A model generated the notes under the pieces. The model was not told where the DNA came from. It made no database searches and saw only the letters and a program-made list of their open reading frames with translations. A program made the translations under genes and the position numbers. Shown here in pieces: positions 45,667-55,115 of a stretch of 64,000 bases of DNA. Source of the DNA: Roseococcus thiosulfatophilus (GTDB taxonomy: Bacteria; Pseudomonadota; Alphaproteobacteria; Acetobacterales; Acetobacteraceae); the NCBI RefSeq assembly GCF_017311575.1, contig NZ_JAFFQY010000033.1, positions 62,001 to 126,000 of the forward strand. The letters run 5' to 3'. Each line of letters starts with the position of its first letter. The stretch's first letter is position 1.

Positions 45667-46749
45667 ATGCCGTTGAACCGCCGCCACCTTCTGGGCGGGG
45701 GCCTCGCCCTCGCCGCCGGGCCCGCCCCCCTTACAGCCATGGCCCAGGGCAATGTCCATGACCACCAGGCCGGCCAGTTCGAGGCGCTGCGCGAGCCCGG
45801 CCGCATCGGCCTGCCCGACCTGCACCACGCCCATGCCGTCACCGAAAGCCCGGCCCCACGCGCCGCCCAACAGGGCAGCTGGCGCGCCCTGGAACCCCTG
45901 CCCATCCCGCGCACCGAGATGGCCTGGGCCGTGGAATACCGCGGCCGCATGCACCTGGTCGGCGGCTATGCCGAGCAGCGGGTGGACCGGCCCTACCACC
46001 ACGCCTACGACCCCCGCTCCAATTCCTGGGAGGAGTTGGCGCAGCTGCCACGCGGCGCCAACCATGTGGGCGTGGCGACGCTGGGGGACCGTCTCTATGC
46101 CTTCGGCGGCTTCATCGAACAGAACCGCACCCCGCATGACGAGGCCTTCGCCTTCGACGGCACGCGCTGGACGCCCATCCGCCGCCTGCCCGAGGCCTGC
46201 GGGGCCATGGCCTGCATCGCGCTGGGCGAGGAGATCCATATCATCGGCGGCGCCATCGGCTCGGACAACCGGCGCTCCATTGATTGGCACCTGGTCTATG
46301 ACCCGCGCAGCGACCGCTACCGCCGCCGCCAGCCCATGCCGGTGGGGCGCGACCACACGGGTATCGTGGTGGTGGCCGGGCGCATCCATGTCATCGGCGG
46401 GCGGGTGGACACCTTCCACACCAATTCCAACCTGCACCATGCCTATGATCCGCGGGCGGATGAATGGGTGTTCCGCGCGCCCATCCCCACCGCGCGCTCG
46501 GGCCATGGCACGGTCTGGTTCCATGACCGCATCTTCTGCATGGGCGGCGAGGGCACCAACCGCGTCTATGGCCAGAACGAATCCTACGACCCCGCCAGCA
46601 ATTCCTGGGAATCCCACGCGCCCATGATGACGCCGCGGCACGGGATGGGGGCCGTGGTGATCGGCGACTCGGTCTATGTGGCCGGCGGCGGCCCGCAGAT
46701 GGGCGGCGGCGTGAAGAGCGCGATCAACGAGGCCTTCCGCCTGGGCTGA
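45667..46749 (+). CDS. Kelch-repeat beta-propeller protein, exported by a Tat-like signal
   Basis: A 360-residue protein. The signal peptide [15 protein letters not shown] has a twin Arg and ends near AMAQG. The mature part has at least five kelch repeats (HLVGGY, YAFGGF, HIIGGA, HVIGGR, FCMGGE, YVAGGG, each followed by a [11 protein letters not shown]-type strand). A periplasmic propeller is likely; the ligand or enzymatic activity is not evident. The gene lies between ruvX and pyrB, 29 and 59 bases away, with no functional link apparent. Confidence 0.85.
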   Translation: MPLNRRHLLGGGLALAAGPAPLTAMAQGNVHDHQAGQFEALREPGRIGLPDLHHAHAVTESPAPRAAQQGSWRALEPLPIPRTEMAWAVEYRGRMHLVGGYAEQRVDRPYHHAYDPRSNSWEELAQLPRGANHVGVATLGDRLYAFGGFIEQNRTPHDEAFAFDGTRWTPIRRLPEACGAMACIALGEEIHIIGGAIGSDNRRSIDWHLVYDPRSDRYRRRQPMPVGRDHTGIVVVAGRIHVIGGRVDTFHTNSNLHHAYDPRADEWVFRAPIPTARSGHGTVWFHDRIFCMGGEGTNRVYGQNESYDPASNSWESHAPMMTPRHGMGAVVIGDSVYVAGGGPQMGGGVKSAINEAFRLG

Positions 46750-46808
46750 AAACGCCGAAGGGGGGGGCGCCGCTTCCCGAAGCCGCCATGCCCGCCCTAC
46801 AAGGGGGC

Positions 46809-47762
46809 ATGAGCGGCTTCTCCTATCCCATCCTCCCCTCCGGCCACCTGCTCGCGATCGAGGGGCTGGAGCCGCCGCACATCTCCGCCCTGCTCGACCT
46901 GGCCGAGAGCTACGCCCTGCTCAACCGCCAGGGAAAGACCCAGCGGGACCTGCTGAAGGGCCGCACGCTGATCAACCTGTTCTTCGAGGACAGCACCCGC
47001 ACCCGCACCAGCTTCGAGCTGGCCGGCAAGCGGCTGGGGGCGGACATCGTGAACATGTCCGTCTCGACCAGCTCCGTGAACAAGGGCGAGACGCTGCTCG
47101 ACACCGCCGCCACCCTGAACGCCATGCACACGGATTTGCTGGTGATCCGCCACGCGCAGTCGGGTGCCCCCGCCCTGCTGGCGCAAAAGGTGGATGCGGC
47201 CGTCATCAATGCCGGCGACGGCACGCATGAACACCCGACCCAGGCGCTGCTGGACGCGCTGACCATCCGCCGACGGAAGGGGCGGCTGGAGAACCTGGTG
47301 GTCGCCATCTGCGGCGACGTGCTGCATTCCCGCGTGGCGCGTTCCAACATCCACCTGCTGCTGGCCATGGGCGCGCGGGTGCGGGTGGTGGGGCCGCCGA
47401 CGCTGATGCCATCCGAATGCGCGCGGCTGGGCGTGGAGGTGCATCACGACATGCGCGCGGGCCTGGACGGCGCCGACGTGGTCATGATGCTGCGCCTGCA
47501 GCGCGAGCGGATGAACTCCGGCCTGGTCCCCTCCCCGCGCGAATTCTTCCGCTTCTACGGGCTGGACGCCGCCAAGCTCTCCCATGCCAAGCCCGATGCC
47601 ATCGTGATGCACCCGGGCCCCATGAACCGCGGCGTCGAGATTGACAGCGCGGTGGCCGATGACGCCGCGCGGTCTGTCATTGGCGAGCAGGTGGAGATGG
47701 GGGTCGCTGTGCGGATGGCGGTGCTGGACGTGCTGGCGCGCGCCCTGCGTCGCAACGCCTGA
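46809..47762 (+). CDS. pyrB: Aspartate carbamoyltransferase catalytic subunit
   Basis: A 317-residue enzyme of pyrimidine synthesis: carbamoyl phosphate plus aspartate to carbamoyl aspartate. Markers are [45 protein letters not shown] and [13 protein letters not shown]. The start is uncertain: ATG 46809 aligns with relatives, and ATG 46788 is in frame upstream. A pyrC homologue follows 1.65 kb downstream, separated by an MCP and a GNAT gene. No regulatory subunit is present, as in class A/B enzymes. Confidence 0.95.
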   Translation: MSGFSYPILPSGHLLAIEGLEPPHISALLDLAESYALLNRQGKTQRDLLKGRTLINLFFEDSTRTRTSFELAGKRLGADIVNMSVSTSSVNKGETLLDTAATLNAMHTDLLVIRHAQSGAPALLAQKVDAAVINAGDGTHEHPTQALLDALTIRRRKGRLENLVVAICGDVLHSRVARSNIHLLLAMGARVRVVGPPTLMPSECARLGVEVHHDMRAGLDGADVVMMLRLQRERMNSGLVPSPREFFRFYGLDAAKLSHAKPDAIVMHPGPMNRGVEIDSAVADDAARSVIGEQVEMGVAVRMAVLDVLARALRRNA

Positions 47763-47768
47763 GCCGCC

Positions 47769-48842
47769 TCACCGCGCCAGGGGCTGCACCAGCACCCCGC
47801 GCCAGCCCAGGCCGCGATAGGTCTCGTAGCCCGGCGTCGCATGATGGGCGAAGAGATGCCCGCCCGCCTCGAAAACGCCCGAGGCGCCGGCCTGGGGCGG
47901 GATGGGGATGGTCTCCGCCAGCGCGCCCTGCCCGTCCGAAGCCGCCAGCACCCGCCCCTGCCGGTCCACCAGCAGCGCGCGGGTGGTGGCCGACTCATGT
48001 GGTTGCAGGCGCACGCCGCGCAGCACCGAGGCGGCCTGGGGCGCCCAGTCGAAATGGATGCCGAGCACGCCCAGCACCTTGCCCTTCGCCTCGCCCCCCT
48101 CGCGCACGGCCGCCGCATAGGTGGCCACGGGCGCGCCGCCCAGGGCCACGCAGGGGGTGATGTCGGCCACCGCGAAGTCATCGCCGCTGCGGGTGGCCCG
48201 CGCCTGCTGGAACCAGGGCTCGTGCGAGACATCGAGGCCCACCACGCCCGGAAAGCGGTCAGGCCGCCCATGGGCGATCACGCGCCCCTGGGCATCGGCC
48301 AGCCACAGGTCCAGATAGACGGTGTAGGCCGAGAGGATGACGCCCAGCCGCTTCGCCGCATGGGCGCGGCGAGGTCCGGAAGGGTCGGACGCCGCCTCGA
48401 CCATGGCCGAATCGGTGGCCCACCAGCGCACGTCGCAGCTGCGCTCATAGAGGTTGCGGTCCATGATCTCGATGGCGTTCAGCGCCAGGTCCACCAGCCG
48501 CTGCCCGCGCACCTCGCTCACCATGCGCTCGCCCACCGCGCGGAGATCGCCGAAGGCCGAGGTCAGTTCGGACTCCATCTCGGTGGCGAGCCGCGCGACC
48601 TCGCCCGCCACGTTCTTCACCTCCCCCGCCACCACGGCGAAGCCACGCCCGAGTTCGCCCGCGCGGGCCGCCTCGATGGTGGCGTTGAGCGCGAGCACGC
48701 GCGTCTGGCGGGTGATGGCCTGGATCGCGCGCACCTTGCCCGCGGCCACCTGGGCGGCGCTGTCGGTGAGGGCCAGGACACGTTCGGGCGCGGTCGTCTC
48801 GGCGGCGGGCGCCGCGACCGTGGAAAGGGGCATGGATGTCAT
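47769..48842 (-). CDS. Soluble MCP-like chemoreceptor: short signalling hairpin with C-terminal cache-like sensor
   Basis: A 357-residue protein without a transmembrane segment. Residues about 30-80 match one arm of the MCP signalling tip (LALNATIEAARAGELGRGFAVVAGEV). A helical linker and NLYERSCDVRWWATD follow. The C-terminal 200 residues resemble a cache/PAS-like ligand domain (YLDLWLADAQGRVIAHG, EPWFQQARATRSGDDFAVADIT, VLGVLGIHFDW). The order, signalling first and sensor last, is reversed from classical receptors, so it probably senses a cytoplasmic ligand. GGAG lies 9 bases before the ATG at 48842. It converges with pyrB. Confidence 0.82.
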   Translation of the reverse strand: MTSMPLSTVAAPAAETTAPERVLALTDSAAQVAAGKVRAIQAITRQTRVLALNATIEAARAGELGRGFAVVAGEVKNVAGEVARLATEMESELTSAFGDLRAVGERMVSEVRGQRLVDLALNAIEIMDRNLYERSCDVRWWATDSAMVEAASDPSGPRRAHAAKRLGVILSAYTVYLDLWLADAQGRVIAHGRPDRFPGVVGLDVSHEPWFQQARATRSGDDFAVADITPCVALGGAPVATYAAAVREGGEAKGKVLGVLGIHFDWAPQAASVLRGVRLQPHESATTRALLVDRQGRVLAASDGQGALAETIPIPPQAGASGVFEAGGHLFAHHATPGYETYRGLGWRGVLVQPLAR

Positions 48843-48936
48843 TGAGAACGCTCCAGTTCGCGTTCGTCTCCATGGCGTCACAATGCTTAAGCTTTCCCTG
48901 CTCCCAACCCCCGCCGCGCCATCCTATCCTGGCGCC

Positions 48937-49380
48937 GTGACCCGCCACATTCGCCCCGCCCTCCCCCATGAAGCCCCGGCCCTGGCCGCGCTGGTGCGTG
49001 CCGCCTATGCCCATTACGTGCCACGCCTGGGACGGGAACCCGGCCCGATGGGCGATGACTACGCCGCCCGGATTGCCGCCGGCCAGGGCTGGGTGATGGA
49101 GGAAGCGGGTGCGATCCTGGGCCTGCTGGTGCTGGAGGACACGGCGGAGGGGATGCTGCTCGACAACATCGCCGCCGCCGCGCCGGGCCAGGGCGTCGGC
49201 CGGAGGCTGATGGCGTTCGCGGAACAGGAGGCCCGGCGCCGCGGCCATGGGCGCATCTGGCTCTACACCCATGCGCGGATGGTGGAGAACATCGCCCTCT
49301 ACACCCGGCTTGGCTATGCCGAGACCCACCGCGCCATGCAGGATGGCTACGACCGGGTGTTCATGGCCAAGGCCCTCTGA
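48937..49380 (+). CDS. GNAT family N-acetyltransferase
   Basis: A 147-residue acetyltransferase with the acetyl-CoA motif A (LLDNIAAAAPGQGVGRRLMAFAEQEA, a QGVGRRL loop) and the C-terminal LYTRLGYAETHR. GTG 48937 is chosen: TATCCT (48925-48930) sits six bases before it, suggesting a leaderless transcript, and the domain starts at once (RHIRPALPHEAPAL). ATG 48883 upstream is in frame but adds residues that look non-homologous. Substrate unknown. Confidence 0.8.
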   Translation: MTRHIRPALPHEAPALAALVRAAYAHYVPRLGREPGPMGDDYAARIAAGQGWVMEEAGAILGLLVLEDTAEGMLLDNIAAAAPGQGVGRRLMAFAEQEARRRGHGRIWLYTHARMVENIALYTRLGYAETHRAMQDGYDRVFMAKAL

Positions 49381-49406
49381 CGCAGGCGTGGACGCCCGTC
49401 TATAAC
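49377..49406 (+). promoter_or_regulatory. Promoter of pyrC-plsY-dprA (leaderless)
   Basis: CTGACG (49377-49382), an 18-base spacer, TATAAC (49401-49406), then 8 bases to the ATG at 49415. The transcript would start at or next to the start codon, and no good Shine-Dalgarno is present. Confidence 0.55.
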
Positions 49407-49414
49407 CCAGGCCC

Positions 49415-50683
49415 ATGCGCGACCTTCTCATCACCAATGCCCGCCTTCTCGACCCCGCCTCGGGCCTCGACGCGCCGGGCGCGCTGCTGGTTTCGGGCGG
49501 GCGCATCGCGAGCCTGAAGGGCGCGCCGGCCGAGGGCGCGGAGGTGCTGGACGCCGCCGGCGCCATCCTCTGCCCCGGCCTCGTGGACATGCGCGCGGCA
49601 CTGGGCGAGCCGGGCGCCGAGCACCGCGAGACCATCGCCTCGGCCGCCCAGGCCGCGGCGGCGGGCGGCATCACCACGCTCGCCGTGCTGCCCGACACCA
49701 ATCCCGCCCTGGATGACCCGGCACTGGTCGAATTCATGATCCGTCGCGGCGAGGCAACGGGCAGCCTGACGCTGTTGCCCTATGCCGCCGCCACCAAGGG
49801 CTGCGCGGGCAAGGAACTCTCCGAGTACGGGCTGCTGCGGGAGGCGGGTGCGGTGGCCTTCACCGATGGCACCCGCGCCATCGCGGCCGCGCGGACCATG
49901 CGGCTTGCGCTCTCCTATGCGCGCGGCTTCGGCGCCATGGTGGTGCAGCACCCGGAGGAGCCCTCCCTGGCCGGCCAGGGCGCGGCGACCGAGGGGGAAC
50001 TCGCCACCCGCCTCGGCCTGCCCGGCTTACCCGCCGCCGCCGAGGCCATCATGGTGGCCCGCGACATCGCCCTCGCCCGCCTCACCGGCGGCCATGTGCA
50101 TTTCGCCCATGTCAGCACGGCGGCCGCGCTGGACCTGATTCGTGCCGCCAAGGACGAGGGTCTGCGCGTCACCTGCGACACAGCGCCCCCCTATTTCGAC
50201 CTGAACGAGACCGCCATCGGCGATTTCCGCACCTATGCGAAGCTGAGCCCGCCGCTGCGCGCCGAATCCGACCGCCTGGCCGTGGTGGCGGCCCTGGCCG
50301 ATGGCACGATTGACGCCATCGCCTCCGACCACCAGCCGCGCGACGCGGATGACAAGCGCCTGCCCTTTGCTCAGGCCGAGGCGGGCGGGGCGGGGCTGGC
50401 GACGCTGCTGGGCGTGACCCTGGCCCGGGTGCATGGCGGCGACCTGACGCTGCGCGACGCGCTGGCCTTGCTGACCTGCCGCCCCGCCGCGCTGCTGGGG
50501 GTGGAGGCAGGGCGCCTCGCGGAGGGCGCGCCGGCCGATCTGTGCCTGGTCGCGCCCGATCGCGCCTGGCAGGTGCGCGACGGCGCGCTGCCGGGCAAGG
50601 CGCAGAACTCGCCCTTCGACGGGCGGGCGCTGGAGGGCCGGGTGCTGGCCACCTTCAAGGCCGGGAGGCGCGTCTTCGGATGA
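49415..50683 (+). CDS. pyrC: Dihydroorotase homologue lacking the HxH metal motif (PyrC'-like)
   Basis: A 422-residue amidohydrolase of the type I dihydroorotase family. Where active enzymes read VDxHxHxREPG, this one has VDMRAALGEPG, so both N-terminal metal His are lost. Later positions are partly kept (VQHPEEP, HFAHVST, IASDHQPRD). Such PyrC'/PyrX proteins can be catalytically dead partners of aspartate carbamoyltransferase, and pyrB lies 1.65 kb upstream. A separate active pyrC would then be needed elsewhere. It overlaps plsY by 4 bases and is probably co-transcribed with plsY and dprA. Confidence 0.88.
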   Translation: MRDLLITNARLLDPASGLDAPGALLVSGGRIASLKGAPAEGAEVLDAAGAILCPGLVDMRAALGEPGAEHRETIASAAQAAAAGGITTLAVLPDTNPALDDPALVEFMIRRGEATGSLTLLPYAAATKGCAGKELSEYGLLREAGAVAFTDGTRAIAAARTMRLALSYARGFGAMVVQHPEEPSLAGQGAATEGELATRLGLPGLPAAAEAIMVARDIALARLTGGHVHFAHVSTAAALDLIRAAKDEGLRVTCDTAPPYFDLNETAIGDFRTYAKLSPPLRAESDRLAVVAALADGTIDAIASDHQPRDADDKRLPFAQAEAGGAGLATLLGVTLARVHGGDLTLRDALALLTCRPAALLGVEAGRLAEGAPADLCLVAPDRAWQVRDGALPGKAQNSPFDGRALEGRVLATFKAGRRVFG

Positions 50684-51276
50684 TTGCGGTGCTGGACACC
50701 TTCATGGCCGCGGTGGGCGCCATGCTGCTGGGCTCCATCCCCTTCGGCCTGCTGCTGACGCGGGCGGCGGGGCTGGGGGACATCCGCGCCATCGGCTCGG
50801 GCAATATCGGCGCGACCAATGTGCTGCGCACGGGCAACAAGAAGGTGGCGGCGGCGACGCTGGCGCTGGATTTCCTGAAGGGCGCCGTCGCGGTCTGGCT
50901 GGTTTCCGCCTGGTTCGGGCCGCATCTGGCGCCCGTGGCGGCGGTGGCCGCGGTGCTGGGGCATTGCCACCCGCTCTGGCTCGGCTTCAAGGGCGGCAAA
51001 GGGGTGGCGACGGCGCTGGGCGTCATGCTGGGGCTGGGCTGGGGCGTCTTCGTGGCGGCCGCCGTGACCTGGCTGGTGGCGGCGCGGCTGTCGCGCATCT
51101 CCTCGGTGGGCGCGCTCTCGGCCATGGTGGTGGCGGCGGGGGTGGCGCTGGTGGTGCTGCCGCTGTGGTCGGGCGTCGCCGTGCTGGCCATCGCCGCCTA
51201 TGTCTTTGTGCGACATGAAGAAAACATCCGCCGCCTGCTGGCGGGGACGGAGCCGCGCATCGGCGCCGGAAAATGA
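50680..51276 (+). CDS. plsY: Glycerol-3-phosphate acyltransferase PlsY
   Basis: A 198-residue inner-membrane enzyme that acylates glycerol-3-phosphate from acyl-phosphate, the first step of phospholipid synthesis. PlsY motifs are GSIPFGLLLTR, IGSGNIGATNVLRTG (motif 1) and GFKGGKGVATALG (motif 2), plus HEENIRRLLAGTEPRIG at the C-terminus; about five transmembrane segments. ATG 50680 overlaps the pyrC stop, and its stop overlaps dprA by 4 bases. Confidence 0.95.
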   Translation: MIAVLDTFMAAVGAMLLGSIPFGLLLTRAAGLGDIRAIGSGNIGATNVLRTGNKKVAAATLALDFLKGAVAVWLVSAWFGPHLAPVAAVAAVLGHCHPLWLGFKGGKGVATALGVMLGLGWGVFVAAAVTWLVAARLSRISSVGALSAMVVAAGVALVVLPLWSGVAVLAIAAYVFVRHEENIRRLLAGTEPRIGAGK

Positions 51277-52334
51277 GCCTCGCCGCCTTCCGCCTCGCCC
51301 GCACCGAGGGGGTGGGGCCCGTCCTGCACCGCCGCCTGATGGCGCGGCATGGCAGCGCGGAGGCGGCGTTGGATGCCCTCGGCCCCCGCGCCTGCCCGCG
51401 CGACCTGGCGCTGCGGGAGATGGAGGCGCTGGAGCGCATGGGCGCCCACCTGCTCTTCCTGGGCGCCGACGACTACCCTTCCCTGCTGGCCGAGCTGGAC
51501 GACGCGCCGCTGCTGCTGGCGGCGCTGGGCGACATGGCGGCACTCGGCCAGCGCTGCGTGGCCATGGTGGGCGCGCGCAACGCCTCCGCCCTCGGCCGCC
51601 GCTTCGCCGAGGACCTGGCCGATGCGCTGGCGGTGCGGGACGTCACCATCGTCTCGGGCCTGGCGCGCGGCATTGATACGGCGGCGCATCTGGGCGCGCT
51701 GCGCTCGGGGCGCACCGTGGCGGCGGTGGCGGGCGGGTTGGACCAGCCCTACCCGCCCGAGAACGCGAAGCTCCAGGCGCGCATCGCGGCCGAGGGCGGC
51801 CTGGTGCTGTCCGAGGCGCCGCTCGGCACGCCCCCGCGCGAGCGGCATTTCCCCCGCCGCAACCGCATCGTGGCCGGGGTCTCGCTCGGCGTCGTGGTGG
51901 TGGAGGCGGCGCTGCAATCGGGCACGCTCATCACCGCGAGGCTCGCCGCCGAGGCGGGGCGGGAGCTCTTCGCCGTGCCCGGCCACCCCCTCGATCCGCG
52001 CTGCCGGGGCTCCAATGAATTGCTGCGGCGCGGCGCTCAGATCACGGAAACGGCGGCCGATGTCCTGGACCACCTGCCGGCCGCCCCGGTCGCCCGACGC
52101 CGGATGCTGCTGGACAGCCTGCCCCAAGCACCTGAAATACCGACGGAAGCGCCGCCCGCACCCTCCGACGCGGCCGCGCAACTTCTTGAATCCCTAGGCC
52201 CGACGGCCATCTCGGTTGACGAGTTGGGGCGGCGCTGCCAGCTATCTGCCCCCGAACTTGCCGGCGCGCTCATGGAATTGGAGCTCGCTGGACGGATCGA
52301 AACCCTGCCCGGGAATCGGGTGGCCCTGCGCTAG
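51273..52334 (+). CDS. dprA: DNA-processing protein DprA
   Basis: A 353-residue protein that loads RecA on incoming single-stranded DNA in transformation. The Rossmann-like core has RCVAMVGARNASALGRRFAEDLA, VSGLARGIDTAAHLGAL, EAPLGTPPRERHFPRRNRIVAG and ALQSGTLITARLAAE. The C-terminal winged-helix domain (about residues 290-353) is kept. The N-terminal region resembles a SAM-like domain. It overlaps plsY by ATGA. Confidence 0.94.
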   Translation: MSLAAFRLARTEGVGPVLHRRLMARHGSAEAALDALGPRACPRDLALREMEALERMGAHLLFLGADDYPSLLAELDDAPLLLAALGDMAALGQRCVAMVGARNASALGRRFAEDLADALAVRDVTIVSGLARGIDTAAHLGALRSGRTVAAVAGGLDQPYPPENAKLQARIAAEGGLVLSEAPLGTPPRERHFPRRNRIVAGVSLGVVVVEAALQSGTLITARLAAEAGRELFAVPGHPLDPRCRGSNELLRRGAQITETAADVLDHLPAAPVARRRMLLDSLPQAPEIPTEAPPAPSDAAAQLLESLGPTAISVDELGRRCQLSAPELAGALMELELAGRIETLPGNRVALR

Positions 52335-52412
52335 TGGTCCGATCGCTGTCGTCGATTCGCGGCGGCAGCGTGAATCGGCCCACGAACGGATCAGGGCCCG
52401 GAAGGACCAGAC

Positions 52413-55115
52413 GTGACCGACATCGTTGTCGTCGAGAGCCCGGCCAAGGCCAAGACCATCGAGAAATACCTCGGCGGCGATTACAAGGTGCTGGCCAGCT
52501 TCGGCCATGTGCGCGACCTGCCCCCCAAGGATGGCTCCGTCCGTCCCGAGGAGGATTTCGCCATGGATTGGGAGGCGGATGAGCGCGGCCAGAAGCAGGT
52601 GAAGGCGATCGCCTCCGCCCTGCGCGGGGCCCGCCGCCTCTACCTCGCCACCGACCCGGACCGCGAGGGCGAGGCCATCTCCTGGCACGTCCAGGACATG
52701 CTGGCGAAGTCTGGCGCGCTGAAGGGCGTGGCCGTCGAGCGCATCACCTTCAACGAGATCACGAAGCGCGCGGTGCAATACGCCATCGCCCACCCGCGCA
52801 AGCTGGATACGCCGCTGATCGAGGCCTACCTGGCCCGCCGCGCGCTGGACTACCTGGTGGGGTTCAACCTCTCGCCCGTGCTGTGGCGCAAGCTGCCGGG
52901 GTCGAAATCGGCCGGCCGCGTGCAGTCGGTGGCGCTGCGCCTGATCTGCGAGCGCGAGGCCGAGATCGAGGCCTTCGTCGCCCGCGAATACTGGACCATC
53001 GAGGCCCGGATGGCGACGGTCAGCGGCGCGCCCTTCCAGGCGCGGCTGACGCATCACGAGGGCCGCAAGCTCGAACAGTTCGACCTGCCCAACGAGGCCA
53101 CGGCGATGGCGGCGAAGGCCGCCGTCGAGGCCGCGAATTTCACCGTGGGCTCGGTGGACAAGAAGCGCGTCAAGCGCAACCCGCCCGCCCCCTTCCAGAC
53201 CAGCACGCTCCAGCAGGAAGCCAGCCGCAAGCTCGGCATGGGCGCGCAGATGACCATGCGCACCGCCCAGCAGCTCTATGAGGGCGTGGACATCGGCGGC
53301 GAAACCGTGGGCCTCATCACCTATATGCGGACGGATGGCGTGCAGATGGCGCGCGAGGCCATCCAGGAGCTGCGCGGCCACATTAAGGCGCAGTTCGGCG
53401 AGGACTACCTGCCCGGCGCGCCGCGCGAATACGCCTCCCGCGCCAAGAACGCGCAGGAGGCGCATGAGGCGATCCGCCCCACCGACGTGACCCTGACGCC
53501 GGAGCGCGCCGCCCGCTACCTGAATGAAGGCCAGCGCAAGCTCTACGAGCTGATCTGGAAGCGGGCCGTGGCGTCCCAGATGCAGTCGGCCGAACTCGAC
53601 CAGACGACGGTGGAGCTGATCGAACCCACGGGCCGCACCCGGCTGCGCGCCACCGGCAGCGTCATCGCCTTCGACGGCTTCCTAAAGCTGTATCGGGAGG
53701 ATGTGGATGACGGCGCCTCCTCCGAGGACGAGGACAGCCGCATCCTCCCCCCGATGCGCCAGGGCGAGCCGACCAAGCGCCACGAGGTGACGGCCAGCCA
53801 GCACTTCACCCAGCCACCGCCGCGCTTCTCGGAGGCGTCGCTCGTGAAGAAGATGGAGGAGTTGGGCATCGGCCGGCCCTCCACCTATGCCTCCATCCTG
53901 CAGGTCCTGCAGGATCGGGAATATGTGAAGCTCGACAAGCGGCGCTTCATGCCGGAGGACCGTGGGCGGCTGGTCACGGCCTTCCTCGTCGCCTTCTTCG
54001 AACGCTATGTGGACACGGGCTTCACCGCGGGGCTGGAGGAGCAGCTCGATGACATCTCGGGCGGGCGGGCCGACTGGCGGGCGGTGATGCGGCAGTTCTG
54101 GCGGGACTTCCACGGGGCCATCGAGGCGACGGCCGACCTCAAGATCAGCGACGTCATTGACCGGCTGGACGAGGAACTCGGCCCCCACTTCTTCCCCCGC
54201 CAGGCGGATGGAGGCGACCCGCGGGTCTGCCCCTCCTGCTCCAACGGGCGGCTGGGGCTGCGGCTGGGGCGCACGGGCGCCTTCATCGGCTGCTCGGCCT
54301 ATCCGGAGTGCCGCTACACGCGGCCGCTGGCCGTGCCTGGCGCCGAGGGCGAAGGGCAACAGGCCCTGGCCGATGGCGTGCGCGTGCTGGGCACCGACCC
54401 GGCCACGGGCCAGGAGGTGTCGCTGCGGCGCGGGCCCTATGGCATCTACGCGCAGCTGGGCGAGGGGGGCGTGGACGCCAAGGGCAAGCCCACCAAGCCC
54501 AAGCGCGCCAGCCTCTCGCGCGGGATGGACCCCGAGACGATGACGCTGGAGGCCGCGCTGGCACTGCTCTCCATGCCCCGCATCGTGGGGCTGCACCCGG
54601 AGACGGGGGAGGAGATCAGCTCCAACCTCGGCCGCTTCGGGCCCTATCTGAAGATGGGGGCGCTCAGCAAATCCATGGACCGGGATGATGACCCGCTGAC
54701 CATCGGGCTGAACCGCGCGGTGGCCCTGCTGGCGGACGCCAAGCCGCGCGGCATCACGATCGGCGAGCACCCGCAGGGCGGTGCCGTCGAAGTCCGGCGC
54801 GGCCGCTTCGGTCCCTTCCTGCTGCACGGCACCCGCGTGGCCAATTTGCCGCGCGGCACCGAGATGGAAGCCGTGACGCTCGACGAGGCGGTGAAGCTGC
54901 TGGCCGAGAAGGGCAAGGAGCTGCCGCCCAAGAAGGGCATGAAGGGCCGCAAGGCGCCGGCGAAGAAGGCGGCGGCACCCAAGGCCGAGGCCACCCCCGT
55001 CGCCCCGAAGAAGGCGCCGGTGAAGAAGGCCGCGCCCAAGAAGGCGCCGGCCAAGAAGCCGGCCACGAAGAAGGCCGCCGCGAAAAAGTCCACCAGCAAG
55101 AAGGCCGCGAGCTGA
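52413..55115 (+). CDS. topA: DNA topoisomerase I
   Basis: A 900-residue type IA topoisomerase that relaxes negative supercoils. The Toprim domain starts DIVVVESPAKAKTIEKYLGG and includes the acidic DPDREGEAISW. The active-site Tyr is Tyr304 in LITYMRTDG. One C-terminal Cys zinc motif (CPSCSNGRLGLRLGR, then a YPEC) and several TopA repeats follow. The last 50 or so residues are a Lys/Ala/Pro-rich basic tail typical of alphaproteobacterial TopA. Start is GTG with GGAAGGA upstream. The stop shares one base with the rnr start. Confidence 0.96.
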   Translation: MTDIVVVESPAKAKTIEKYLGGDYKVLASFGHVRDLPPKDGSVRPEEDFAMDWEADERGQKQVKAIASALRGARRLYLATDPDREGEAISWHVQDMLAKSGALKGVAVERITFNEITKRAVQYAIAHPRKLDTPLIEAYLARRALDYLVGFNLSPVLWRKLPGSKSAGRVQSVALRLICEREAEIEAFVAREYWTIEARMATVSGAPFQARLTHHEGRKLEQFDLPNEATAMAAKAAVEAANFTVGSVDKKRVKRNPPAPFQTSTLQQEASRKLGMGAQMTMRTAQQLYEGVDIGGETVGLITYMRTDGVQMAREAIQELRGHIKAQFGEDYLPGAPREYASRAKNAQEAHEAIRPTDVTLTPERAARYLNEGQRKLYELIWKRAVASQMQSAELDQTTVELIEPTGRTRLRATGSVIAFDGFLKLYREDVDDGASSEDEDSRILPPMRQGEPTKRHEVTASQHFTQPPPRFSEASLVKKMEELGIGRPSTYASILQVLQDREYVKLDKRRFMPEDRGRLVTAFLVAFFERYVDTGFTAGLEEQLDDISGGRADWRAVMRQFWRDFHGAIEATADLKISDVIDRLDEELGPHFFPRQADGGDPRVCPSCSNGRLGLRLGRTGAFIGCSAYPECRYTRPLAVPGAEGEGQQALADGVRVLGTDPATGQEVSLRRGPYGIYAQLGEGGVDAKGKPTKPKRASLSRGMDPETMTLEAALALLSMPRIVGLHPETGEEISSNLGRFGPYLKMGALSKSMDRDDDPLTIGLNRAVALLADAKPRGITIGEHPQGGAVEVRRGRFGPFLLHGTRVANLPRGTEMEAVTLDEAVKLLAEKGKELPPKKGMKGRKAPAKKAAAPKAEATPVAPKKAPVKKAAPKKAPAKKPATKKAAAKKSTSKKAAS

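Noticed and set aside
48883-49380. ATG 48883 as the GNAT start
   Set aside because: It adds about 18 residues without domain similarity, while GTG 48937 begins directly at the acetyltransferase fold and has a -10 box six bases upstream.
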